DNA of 64,000 nucleotides from Prauserella muralis (GTDB taxonomy: Bacteria > Actinomycetota > Actinomycetes > Mycobacteriales > Pseudonocardiaceae): contig NZ_MASW01000006.1 in assembly GCF_003202285.1 (NCBI RefSeq), positions 372,001-436,000 of the forward strand, in the 5' to 3' direction. This document shows positions 45,438 to 57,402 of the stretch, piece by piece (positions within the stretch are counted from its first letter, which is position 1; every line of letters starts with the position of its first letter). Both the position numbers and the translations under genes were made by a program. The notes under the pieces are model-generated. The model did not search any database, had not been told where the DNA came from, and saw nothing but the letters and a program-made list of their open reading frames with translations.

Positions 45438-46805
45438 ATGGCGATGATGCCCGTAACGGACTCGATGTTCCTGCTGATCGAGACCCGGGAACATCCGATG
45501 CACGTGGGTGGCCTGCAGCTGTTCACCCCACCGGAGGGAGCCGGGCCCGACTACCTGGCCGACCTCAGGCAGGACCTGCTGAAGAACACGAGCGTGCGCT
45601 CGCTGTTCCGGCAGCGGCCCGCCCGGCCGGTGAACACGATGGGCTACCTCGCGTGGGCCGAGGACGAGGAGCTCGACCTCGACTACCACTTCCGGCACTC
45701 GGCACTGCCGCAGCCCGGTCGCGTCCGCGAGCTGCTCGAGCTGACGTCGCGCTGGCACAGCACCCTGCTCGATCGGCACCGGCCACTGTGGGAGATCCAC
45801 CTCGTGGAGGGCCTCAACGACGGCCGGTTCGCGATGTACAGCAAGGTGCACCATTCGCTGATGGACGGCGTCTCGGCGCTGCGCCAGCTGCAGAGCATCC
45901 TGTCCGACGATCCGGCGGCACTGGACTGCCCCCCGCCCTGGGGGTCGCGCCGGCCGCAGCGCGGCAGGCGCGGCAGGCCCGGCGCGCTGGGGCGGCTGCG
46001 CTCGGCGGCGGGCGCGAGCCGCCAGCTCGCCGGGCTGCCCGGCATGGCCGCGAAGGTGGCCACCGAGGCGTTCCGGGAGCACACACTGACCCTGCCGCTG
46101 CAGGCGCCGAAGACGATGCTGAACGTGCCGATCGGCGGTGCGCGCCGGTTCGCCGCCCAGTCGTGGCCGCTGGAGCGGGCCAAGCAGGTCGCGACCAATG
46201 CCGGCGTGTCCCGCAACGACGTCGTGCTCGCCATGTGCGCGGGCGCGCTGCGGGACTACCTCATCGAGCAGCGAGCGCTGCCGGACGCGCCGCTGGTGGC
46301 GATGGTGCCGGTGTCGCTGCGCAGCCGCGCCGACACCGGGGAGGCGGCAGGCAACCAGATCGGCGCCCTGCTGTGCAACCTCGGCACCGACCAGCCAGAC
46401 CCGGCCGAGCGGCTGCGGGTGATCTCGCGCTCGATGGCCGACGGCAAGCGCGTGTTCAAGGAGCTGACGCCGCTGCAGATCCTGCTGCTGTCGGCGCTGA
46501 ACGTCGCGCCGCTCGGTGTGTCACCGGTGCCGGGCGTGGTCAACAACACGCGCCCGCCGTTCAACATCGTCATCTCGAACGTGCCGGGCCCGCGCAAGCA
46601 GATGTACTGGAACGGCGCCACGCTCGACGGCATCTACCCGGCCTCGGTGCTGCTGGACGGCCAGGCGCTCAACATCACGCTGACCAGCAACGGCGAGAAC
46701 CTGGACTTCGGCATCACCGGCTGCCGCCGCAGCGTGCCGCACCTGCAACGCCTGCTGGTGCACCTGGACACCGCGCTCGCCGAACTCGAGTACGCGACCA
46801 AGTAG
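45438..46805 (+). CDS. Wax ester synthase/diacylglycerol acyltransferase (WS/DGAT)
   Basis: 455-residue enzyme transferring acyl-CoA to diacylglycerol or fatty alcohols to make storage lipid. The active site HHxxxDG is HHSLMDG at residues 138-144, with His139 and Asp143 in KVHHSLMDGVSALR. N-terminal PVTDSMFLLIE and late PFNIVISNVPGP and PASVLLDGQALNIT are all family hallmarks. Actinobacteria carry several paralogues. An Arg/Gly/Pro-rich insert at about residues 168-195 is unusual but seen in the family. Confidence 0.94.
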   Translation: MAMMPVTDSMFLLIETREHPMHVGGLQLFTPPEGAGPDYLADLRQDLLKNTSVRSLFRQRPARPVNTMGYLAWAEDEELDLDYHFRHSALPQPGRVRELLELTSRWHSTLLDRHRPLWEIHLVEGLNDGRFAMYSKVHHSLMDGVSALRQLQSILSDDPAALDCPPPWGSRRPQRGRRGRPGALGRLRSAAGASRQLAGLPGMAAKVATEAFREHTLTLPLQAPKTMLNVPIGGARRFAAQSWPLERAKQVATNAGVSRNDVVLAMCAGALRDYLIEQRALPDAPLVAMVPVSLRSRADTGEAAGNQIGALLCNLGTDQPDPAERLRVISRSMADGKRVFKELTPLQILLLSALNVAPLGVSPVPGVVNNTRPPFNIVISNVPGPRKQMYWNGATLDGIYPASVLLDGQALNITLTSNGENLDFGITGCRRSVPHLQRLLVHLDTALAELEYATK

Positions 46806-46885
46806 ACGCCGCAAACCCCAAGTATTGCTGACCGATCGTGCTGCTCGTGCCCGGACGAGCCACGGCAGCAGCGAGCAGACCGAGA

Positions 46886-46963
46886 TCACGTACCTCGGGG
46901 GACGAACCCATCGCGTAACGGGGCGGTGAGAACGTCCTCGACGTCGAGGTAGTAGATGGCCAC
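46886..46963 (-). pseudogene. Truncated death-on-curing (Doc) toxin
   Basis: Begins GTG 2 nt after the antitoxin stop and reads VAIYYLDVEDVLTA, the recognisable start of Doc toxins, then loses similarity and stops after 25 codons. The Fic/Doc catalytic motif (HxFxxGNKR) is absent, so no active toxin can be made. Position and spacing after a RHH antitoxin are exactly those of an intact doc gene. Confidence 0.65.
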
Positions 46964-46965
46964 GG

Positions 46966-47175
46966 CTACCTCGCCAGCCGCTCGTTCAACTCCCCGCTGA
47001 TCCGTGCGACACGCTGCGCGGCCTGGTCCACCAGGTGCTTGCGCGACGACACCACAGAGACGATCGCGTCATGCGCGAGCGCTTTCAGCGATTTGCCCTC
47101 ACGCTCGGCCGCGGCACGCAGGTCAGCCATCTCCTCGTCGGAGAACTGCAGATTCAGAGCAGGCACAACACCCAC
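46966..47175 (-). CDS. Ribbon-helix-helix type antitoxin (partner of truncated Doc)
   Basis: 69 residues. An N-terminal beta strand and RHH-like fold covers about residues 5-40 (ALNLQFSDEEMADLRAAAER), followed by a charged helix ending LNERLAR that would wrap a Doc partner. GTG start; a second GTG at 47166 is possible. It would repress its own promoter and neutralise the toxin, but the toxin downstream is truncated, so the antitoxin is an orphan in this genome region. Confidence 0.7.
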   Translation of the reverse strand: MGVVPALNLQFSDEEMADLRAAAEREGKSLKALAHDAIVSVVSSRKHLVDQAAQRVARISGELNERLAR

Positions 47176-47206
47176 GGTACCAAATCCGGTACCTGAACGT
47201 TCTCCG

Positions 47207-48616
47207 CTACCGGGGTGAGCCTGCCGGGCGGTCGGTGGGCCACGGGCGCAGCTCCTCCACCAGCTTGGCGACCGCGAGCACCAGGTCGTCGGAGTGCCGG
47301 GGGCCGACGATCTGCAGGCCCACGGGCAGCCCCGCGGAGGTGAACCCGGCGGGCACGGTGATGGCGGGCTGCTGGGTCAGGTTGAAGGGGTAGGAGAACC
47401 GCGTCCACTGTGGCCAGCCGTCCAGCCCGCTGCCCGGCGGCACGTCGTGGCCGGCCTCGAACGGCGAGATCGCCATCGTCGGGGTCAGCAGGACGTCGTA
47501 GCGGGTGTGGAACTCGCCCATGTGGATGCCCAGCGCCGCGCGCACCGCGCTCGCCTCGAGATAGTCGCTCGCCGAGTAGGTGTGCCCTTGCTGCCACACC
47601 TTGCGCAGGCCGGGATCGACGCGGCTCTCGGAACCTTCCGGGAAGGTGTCCAGCCACTTCGCCGCGCCGGTGGACCAGAGGATGTCGAAGGCCTCGATCG
47701 GGTCGCTGAAGCCGGGGTCGGCCTGCTCGACCACCAGTCCGGCCTCGTCGAGCGCGGCGACCGTGTCCGCCACCAGGCGCGCGATCTCCGGCTCCACGTC
47801 CACGTAGCCGAGCGCGGGCGAGAACGCCGCCCGCAGCCCCCGGACGTCGCGGCGCACGGCCTCGCGGTAGGTGCCGATCGGCGGCGGCAGCGCGTTGGGG
47901 TCCCGGTGGTCCGGGGTGGCCAGCACGTCGAGCAGCAGCGCGATGTCGTCCACCGAGCGGGCCAGCGGGCCGGCGTGGCCCAACGGACCGAACGGGCTCG
48001 CCGGGTACAGCGGCACGCGGCCGCCGGTCGGTTTGAAGCCGACGATGCCGCAGAACGACGCGGGAATGCGAACGGAGCCGCCACCGTCGGTGCCCACGGA
48101 CAGCTCGCCCATGCCGGTGGAGACGGCCACGGCGCTGCCGCCGCTCGACCCGCCCGCCGTCAGCGCCGGGTTCCACGGGTTGCGCGTGATGCCGTCCAAC
48201 GGGCTGTCGGTGACGCCCTTCCAGCCGATCTCCGGCGTGGTCGTCTTGCCCAGCAGGACGAGCCCGTTCTCGCGCATCCGCGCGGTCACCGGGCTGTCCA
48301 CCTCCCACGGCTGGTCGCGGTCGATGCACAGCGAGCCGCGCAGCGTCGGCCAGCCGTGGGTGAGGAACATGTCCTTCACCGAGGCGGGCACGCCGTCGAG
48401 CCAGCCGATGGGGTTGCCCTCCCGCCAGCGCTCCTCGGAGGCGCGCGCCTGCTCCAGTGCGGCGTCGGCGTCCACGAGGGTGTAGGCGTTGTACTCACCG
48501 TCGAGGCGGTCGATGACGTCGAGCGCCACCCGGGTCGCCTCGACCGGCGACAGCTGTCCGGAGGAGTAGGCGGCGACCAGCTCGCTCGCGGTCAGCAGGG
48601 TTCCCGTGCTCGGCAT
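47207..48616 (-). CDS. Amidase (amidase-signature family)
   Basis: 469-residue serine amidase. Catalytic triad of the family: Lys81 in PASVKDMF, the cis-Ser in GGSSGGSA (157/158) and the nucleophile Ser181 in TDGGGSVRIPAS. Substrate cannot be read from sequence; candidates include maleamate-like half amides or other aliphatic amides, given the neighbours. AGGAGA precedes the ATG at 48616. Downstream partner of the D-2-hydroxyacid dehydrogenase gene (21-nt gap), under the same GntR-type palindrome. Confidence 0.92.
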   Translation of the reverse strand: MPSTGTLLTASELVAAYSSGQLSPVEATRVALDVIDRLDGEYNAYTLVDADAALEQARASEERWREGNPIGWLDGVPASVKDMFLTHGWPTLRGSLCIDRDQPWEVDSPVTARMRENGLVLLGKTTTPEIGWKGVTDSPLDGITRNPWNPALTAGGSSGGSAVAVSTGMGELSVGTDGGGSVRIPASFCGIVGFKPTGGRVPLYPASPFGPLGHAGPLARSVDDIALLLDVLATPDHRDPNALPPPIGTYREAVRRDVRGLRAAFSPALGYVDVEPEIARLVADTVAALDEAGLVVEQADPGFSDPIEAFDILWSTGAAKWLDTFPEGSESRVDPGLRKVWQQGHTYSASDYLEASAVRAALGIHMGEFHTRYDVLLTPTMAISPFEAGHDVPPGSGLDGWPQWTRFSYPFNLTQQPAITVPAGFTSAGLPVGLQIVGPRHSDDLVLAVAKLVEELRPWPTDRPAGSPR

Positions 48617-48637
48617 CGTTCTCCTCAATGGTCGGGT

Positions 48638-49615
48638 TCACCCGGTGGACGGCACGTAGCCGAGGTCCTTGTCCACGACGTTGCGCAACGGCCGTCCCTC
48701 GCGCCACCGCCAGAAGTTGTCGGTGAACACCTCGACCAGCGCGTTGCGCCACCCGACGACGTCTCCCGACATGTGCGGCGACACGAGCACGTTATCCATC
48801 GTCCAGAGCGGACTGTCGGCGGGCAGGGGCTCGGTCTCGAACACGTCCAGCGCGGCCCCGCCAAGGTGCCCGGAGCGCAGTGCCTCGACGAGGTCGCCGG
48901 TGACCACTAGCTCGCCGCGGCCGACGTTGACGAAACGCGCGCCGGGCTTCATGGCCGCGAAGGCCGAGGCGTCGAACAGGCCCTTGGTCTGCTCGGTGAG
49001 CGGCGCGACGGCCACCACGAAGTCCACGTCGCCCAGGTGCTCGTTCAGCCGGGCCGACTCGTGGACGGTGCCGAAGTCGGGGTCGTCGCTGCGTGCGGTG
49101 CGGCCCGCGCCGCTCACGCGCAGGCCCGCCGCGCGCAGCAGCCTGGCGATGGCCCTGCCGATCGGCCCCGTGCCGACCACCAGCGCCGTCCGGCCCGCGA
49201 TGCGCTCGGTCTCCCTGTGCTGCCACGTGCGCTCCTGCTGCAGGCGCAGCGAGCGGGCGAAGTCCTTCGCGAAGGCCAGGATCGTGCCGAGGACGTACTC
49301 GGCGATGGAGCCGTCGAACACGCCGCGCGAGTTGGTCAGGACCACGTCGCTCTCGCGCAGTTCGGGAAACATCACCGGGTCGACGCCCGCGCTCGCGATG
49401 TGCAGCCACCGCAGCCGGTCGGCGCCGTGCCAGGCGCCGGGGACGGCGGTAGAAAGGAAGTCGTAGACGAACAACGCGTCCGCGCCCCGCAGGGCCTCGG
49501 CGAGCCCGTCGGCCCGGGTGTAACGAACGACCGCCGCTTGTTCGATGGGGTGCATGTCCGGAGGGTGCTGGTCACCGCACAGCACAGCCAGCACCGGTGA
49601 TTCCGTGCCCGTCAC
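48638..49615 (-). CDS. D-isomer 2-hydroxyacid dehydrogenase
   Basis: 325 residues. NAD-binding domain with ALVVGTGPIGRAIARLLRAAG. Catalytic residues: Arg in VNVGRGELVV, Glu in FETEPLP, His in VLVSPHMSGD. It reduces a 2-keto acid or oxidises a D-2-hydroxy acid; substrate unknown. The GTG at 49615 coincides with the predicted transcription start, since TACCGT lies 6 nt upstream and there is no ribosome site, so the mRNA is probably leaderless. First gene of the unit with the amidase; divergent from the racemase-like genes. Confidence 0.9.
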   Translation of the reverse strand: MTGTESPVLAVLCGDQHPPDMHPIEQAAVVRYTRADGLAEALRGADALFVYDFLSTAVPGAWHGADRLRWLHIASAGVDPVMFPELRESDVVLTNSRGVFDGSIAEYVLGTILAFAKDFARSLRLQQERTWQHRETERIAGRTALVVGTGPIGRAIARLLRAAGLRVSGAGRTARSDDPDFGTVHESARLNEHLGDVDFVVAVAPLTEQTKGLFDASAFAAMKPGARFVNVGRGELVVTGDLVEALRSGHLGGAALDVFETEPLPADSPLWTMDNVLVSPHMSGDVVGWRNALVEVFTDNFWRWREGRPLRNVVDKDLGYVPSTG

Positions 49616-49616
49616 G

Positions 49617-49655
49617 TTGACACGGTAAGAGCCGGTCGTATGATTGTCAACAATC
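49617..49655. promoter_or_regulatory. Overlapping divergent promoters with GntR-type operator
   Basis: Plus strand: TTGACA (49617-49622), 16 nt, TATGAT (49639-49644). Minus strand: TTGACA (complement of 49645-49650), 17 nt, TACCGT (complement of 49622-49627). The 14-bp palindrome GATTGT-CA-ACAATC occupies 49642-49655. It covers the plus -10 and the minus -35, so one bound repressor would close both directions. Confidence 0.75.
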
Positions 49656-49707
49656 CGAGGAGTCACCCCGGAGGCAACTCCTTCCCAAGCCAGTCGGAGG
49701 TTGAGCC

Positions 49708-50457
49708 TTGGATTTCGCAGCGCTGGACTTCCCCGCGTTCGAGGGGCCATTGGCCCAGCGGGGCATCGGCGTGATCGCGCCCTTCGACCTGGCTCTGGAA
49801 CGCGAGCTCTGGCGCTGGGTTCCGATGGAAGTGTCGCTGCATCTCGCCAGAACCCCCTACGAGCCGGTGCCGGTCAGCATGGAGATGGCCCACCTGGTGA
49901 GCAACGCCCACCACCTCGCGGCGGCCACCAGGGACGTGCTCCACGTCGAGCCCGAGGTGGTGGCGTACCTGTGCACATCGGGCAGCTTCGTCAGCGGCGT
50001 CGACGCCGAGCACTCCCTGCGCAAGGTCATCTGCGACGCGGGCGCGCCCGCCGCCGTCACCACCTCGGGAGCGCTGGCCGAGGTGCTGCAGCAGCTCAAC
50101 CTCAGCCGGATCTCGGTGCTCACCCCCTACGACGCGGACCTCACGGCCAAGCTGCACGAGTTCCTCGACGAACTGGGGGTCAAGACCATGTCGAGTGATC
50201 ATCTCGGCCTCGGCGGCGGCATCTGGAAGGTCAGCTACCGCACCATCGCGGAGCGCATCCTCGCGGCCAACCACGACGACGCCGAGGCCATCTTCGTCAG
50301 CTGCACGAACCTGCCCACCTACGACGTCATCGAGCCGCTGGAGAACGCGCTCGGCAAGCCGGTGCTCACGGCCAACCAGCTCACGATGTGGGCCTGCCTC
50401 AAGCGCATGGACCTGCCGATCGTCGGCCCGGGCACATGGCTGCGCGAGGTTTCTTGA
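49708..50457 (+). CDS. Asp/Glu-racemase-superfamily protein (maleate isomerase/arylmalonate decarboxylase type)
   Basis: 249 residues, two-domain fold with the paired cysteines of the superfamily: Cys89 in AYLCTSGSF and Cys199 in FVSCTNLPTYDV. Maleate cis-trans isomerases use both positions; arylmalonate decarboxylases only the second. Both are present, so maleate isomerase or a related isomerase/racemase is the better guess. TTG start with GGAGG 7 nt upstream. First gene of the unit with its paralogue and the GntR regulator. Confidence 0.87.
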   Translation: MDFAALDFPAFEGPLAQRGIGVIAPFDLALERELWRWVPMEVSLHLARTPYEPVPVSMEMAHLVSNAHHLAAATRDVLHVEPEVVAYLCTSGSFVSGVDAEHSLRKVICDAGAPAAVTTSGALAEVLQQLNLSRISVLTPYDADLTAKLHEFLDELGVKTMSSDHLGLGGGIWKVSYRTIAERILAANHDDAEAIFVSCTNLPTYDVIEPLENALGKPVLTANQLTMWACLKRMDLPIVGPGTWLREVS

Positions 50458-50470
50458 CCTGTTCTACTAG

Positions 50471-50484
50471 GATTGTCAACAATC
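50471..50484. promoter_or_regulatory. GntR-type operator before second racemase-like gene
   Basis: GATTGT-CA-ACAATC, identical to the site at 49642; with flanks it is a 16-bp palindrome (50470-50485). It overlaps a TAGGAT -10-like hexamer (50468-50473), the same relation as at the first site, and lies 18 nt before the TTG start. Confidence 0.7.
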
Positions 50485-50501
50485 CTGCCAGGAGGTACAG
50501 A

Positions 50502-51224
50502 TTGGCCACCGCCGGATTCATCTACCCCGACCACGCCGCCGAGGACGACTACCCGCTCGCCGAGCGCCTGCTCGGCGACGGCGTGCGGCTGCCCGTCGCA
50601 CACATCTACGGCACCGACCTGCACGCGGTCGCCGAACTGCTCGACCTGGGCAGCCCCGCGCGGCTCGCCGAGGGCGCGGGGCTGCTCGCCGAGCACCAGC
50701 CGGACGCCGTGGTGTGGGCGTGCACGAGCGGCAGCTTCGTCTACGGCTGGGACGGGGCCGCCGAGCAGGTGGCCGGGCTGGCCGAGGCCGCGGGCGGCCT
50801 GCCCGCGTCGAGCACGTCGTTCGCGTTCGTGCGGGCGGCGGCCGCGCTGGGGCTGCGCCGGGTGGCCGTCGCGGCGAGCTACCCGGACGACGTGGCGAGC
50901 CTGTTCGTGGAGTTCCTCGCGAAGGGCGGCGTCGACGTGGTGTCCATGTCGGCCGCCGACATCGACACCGCCGCCGAGGTGGGCCACCTGGCACCGGAGG
51001 CGGTCGCGGACCTCGTCGTCAGCCGCGACCACCCGGACGCCGAGGCGCTGCTGGTGCCGGACACGGCGATGCGCACACTCGGGCTGATCGACGACCTGGA
51101 GCGGCGCCTCGGCAAGCCGGTGCTCACCGCCAACCAGGTGACGGTGTGGGAGGGCCTGCGCCTGGCCGGGGCGTCCCGCCCGGTTCCCGGGCTCGGCGCC
51201 CTGTTCTCGGCGAGAGGCGTCTGA
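50502..51224 (+). CDS. Asp/Glu-racemase-superfamily protein lacking the second cysteine
   Basis: 240 residues, a paralogue of the preceding protein. The first cysteine is kept (Cys74 in WACTSGSF) but the second position reads LLVPDTAM, with Asp187 where the paralogue has Cys199. An isomerase or racemase needing two cysteines could not work this way; a one-cysteine reaction, a hetero-oligomer with the first protein, or a non-catalytic role are possible. TTG start with GGAGG 6 nt upstream. 2 nt before the GntR gene. Confidence 0.83.
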   Translation: MATAGFIYPDHAAEDDYPLAERLLGDGVRLPVAHIYGTDLHAVAELLDLGSPARLAEGAGLLAEHQPDAVVWACTSGSFVYGWDGAAEQVAGLAEAAGGLPASSTSFAFVRAAAALGLRRVAVAASYPDDVASLFVEFLAKGGVDVVSMSAADIDTAAEVGHLAPEAVADLVVSRDHPDAEALLVPDTAMRTLGLIDDLERRLGKPVLTANQVTVWEGLRLAGASRPVPGLGALFSARGV

Positions 51225-51226
51225 CC

Positions 51227-51931
51227 ATGCTGCCCGACCTGGAGCCGGTCAACCGGGAATCGACGGCCGCGATCATCGCCCGCCAGCTCAGGGAGGCGAT
51301 CATGACCGGCTCCCTGCCGCCCGGTACACAGCTCGGCGAGACCGAACTCGCCGCGCGGTTCGAGGTGTCGCGCGGCCCGCTGCGGGAGGCGATGCAGCGC
51401 CTCGTGTCGGAGGGGCTGCTGCGCAGCGAGCGGCACCGGGGCCTGTTCGTCATCGACCTGGAGCCCGCCGACGTCTACGACATCTACTCGGCACGGTGCG
51501 CCGTCGAGCGCGCCGCCGCCATGCGGCTGGTGCGCGGCGGCGACCGCGAACGGGTGGCGGGGATCCTCGCCGACGCGGTCAAGGACATGGCCGAGGCCGA
51601 CAAGCAGGACGACCCGGCCGCGCTCACCGAGGCGGACCTGCGCTTCCACGAGGCGCTGATCGAGGCCTCCGGCAGCCGCAGGCTGGCCAGGATGGCGCGC
51701 ACGCTGCTCATCGAGACCCGGATGTGCCTTTCGGCGCTGCAGGGCACCTACCGCAAGGACTACCAGGACGTCGACGAGCGCGTCACCGAGCACAACCGGA
51801 TCATCCAGGCGCTGCGCGCAGGCGACGAGGCGAAGCTGCTGGGACTGCTGGAGGCTCACATGGACGACGCCGTGCAGCGGCTCGCCCCGGGCACGAGCCT
51901 CTACTCCGGCCCCGCTCCCGCCGCATCCTAG
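51227..51931 (+). CDS. GntR-family regulator, FCD subfamily
   Basis: 234 residues. Winged helix-turn-helix at about 12-75 (REAIMTGSLPPGTQLGE, LAARFEVSRGPLREAMQRL), then an FCD all-helical ligand domain (about 85-220) with the metal-binding Asp/His pattern FHEALIEASG and VTEHNRIIQALRAGD. FCD regulators usually bind carboxylic acids and recognise short TNGT/ACNA palindromes. The three GATTGT-NN-ACAATC sites in this locus fit that type, so it is the probable regulator of both divergent units and of itself. Confidence 0.93.
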   Translation: MLPDLEPVNRESTAAIIARQLREAIMTGSLPPGTQLGETELAARFEVSRGPLREAMQRLVSEGLLRSERHRGLFVIDLEPADVYDIYSARCAVERAAAMRLVRGGDRERVAGILADAVKDMAEADKQDDPAALTEADLRFHEALIEASGSRRLARMARTLLIETRMCLSALQGTYRKDYQDVDERVTEHNRIIQALRAGDEAKLLGLLEAHMDDAVQRLAPGTSLYSGPAPAAS

Positions 51932-51951
51932 GGAACCGCGACAGGGCTCGA

Positions 51952-56211
<4,260 letters not shown>

Positions 56212-56260
56212 GGCAGAAGTAGTGCCCAATTCAGCCGAAAGCTATGCATGGGCGCGGGGC

Positions 56261-56339
56261 CGCCGGGCGGGCCGAAAGTGCCCCTGGGCACGGATCGTGT
56301 ACCCGAGGGCACCTTCGGCTCGCCGCCGGGCGGGCCGAA
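56261..56339. repeat. Direct repeat and imperfect hairpin, ATPase-dehydrogenase intergenic
   Basis: The 16-mer CGCCGGGCGGGCCGAA occurs twice (56261-56276 and 56324-56339). Between the copies, CCGAAAGTGCCC (56272-56283) and GGGCACCTTCGG (56307-56318) form a 12-bp stem with one mismatch. It lies just after the dehydrogenase stop codon, so it may end that transcript; it also looks like a dispersed intergenic repeat. Confidence 0.6.
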
Positions 56340-56346
56340 GCGCCCC

Positions 56347-57402
56347 CTACAGCGCCGCCGCGATCGCCGAGCCCAGCTCCTCGGTGGTCGAGCGCCCGCC
56401 GAGGTCCGGGGTGAGGGTGCCGCCCTCGGCGAGCACGGTCTCCACGGCGGTGTTCACCGCCTGCGCCGCCGCCTTCTCGCCGAGGTGCTCCAACAGCATC
56501 GCCGAGGCCAGTACCTGCGCCACCGGGTTGGCGATGCCCTGCCCCGCGATGTCCGGCGCGCTGCCGTGCACCGCCTCGAACATCGAGGGGTGCTCGCCGG
56601 GCGGGTTGATGTTGCCCGAGGGCGCCATGCCGAGCCCGCCGGTGACCGCGGCCGCGAGGTCGCTGAGGATGTCACCGAACAAATTGGACGCCACGACGAC
56701 GTCGATGCGATCGGGCTGCTGCACCACCCTCGCCGCGAGCGCGTCGATGTGGCACTGGTCGCTGCTGACGTCCGGGTACTCGGCGGCCACGGCGGCGAAG
56801 ACCTCGTCCCAGAACGGCATGGTGTGGATGATGCCGTTGGACTTGGTCGCCGACGTCACGCGGCCGGTGCGGGCCCTCGCCAGCTCGAAGGCGTAGCGGA
56901 TGATCCGCTCCACCCCGACGCGGGTGAACACCGACTCCTGCAGCGCGAACTCGCCGGGCTGTCCGGCGTTGTGCCTTCCACCGAGCGTGGAGTACTCCCC
57001 CTCGGAGTTCTCCCTGACGATCACCATCTCCAGCTCCTCGGCGCCGCGCCCGGCCAGCACCGAGGACGTGCCGGGCAGCAGCCGCACCGGGCGCAGGTTC
57101 ACGTACTGCGAGAAGGCGCGCCGGATGGGGATCAGCAGGCCCCACAGCGAGACGTGGTCGGGCACGCCGGGAAAGCCGACGGCGCCGAGCAGCACGGCGT
57201 CGAACGGGGCCAGCCGCTCGATGCCGTCCTCGGGCATCATCGTGCCGGTCTTGCTGTAGCGCTCGCAGCTCCAGTCGAACTCCGTCCACTCCAGACCGAA
57301 GCCGAACCGGCTCGCCGCCTGGTCCAGTACCTTCCTGGCCTCGGCCGTGACGTCGACGCCGATGCCGTCACCGGGGATCGAGGCGATGCGGTAGGTGTTC
57401 AC
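56347..57402 (-). CDS. Tartrate/D-malate dehydrogenase-like, isopropylmalate dehydrogenase family
   Basis: 351 residues, NAD-dependent oxidative decarboxylase of the IPMDH/TDH family: IASIPGDGIGVDV, LLGAVGFPGVPDHVSLWG, NLRPVRLLPG, ENSEGEYSTLGG, and SNLFGDILSDLAAAV with the metal aspartates. The GVPDHVSLWGLLIPIR stretch is characteristic of tartrate dehydrogenase/D-malate dehydrogenase (DmlA/TtuC) rather than LeuB. Absence of leuCD nearby agrees. The GTG overlaps the stop of the aldehyde dehydrogenase gene (GTGA), so the two are one unit. Confidence 0.88.
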   Translation of the reverse strand: MNTYRIASIPGDGIGVDVTAEARKVLDQAASRFGFGLEWTEFDWSCERYSKTGTMMPEDGIERLAPFDAVLLGAVGFPGVPDHVSLWGLLIPIRRAFSQYVNLRPVRLLPGTSSVLAGRGAEELEMVIVRENSEGEYSTLGGRHNAGQPGEFALQESVFTRVGVERIIRYAFELARARTGRVTSATKSNGIIHTMPFWDEVFAAVAAEYPDVSSDQCHIDALAARVVQQPDRIDVVVASNLFGDILSDLAAAVTGGLGMAPSGNINPPGEHPSMFEAVHGSAPDIAGQGIANPVAQVLASAMLLEHLGEKAAAQAVNTAVETVLAEGGTLTPDLGGRSTTEELGSAIAAAL

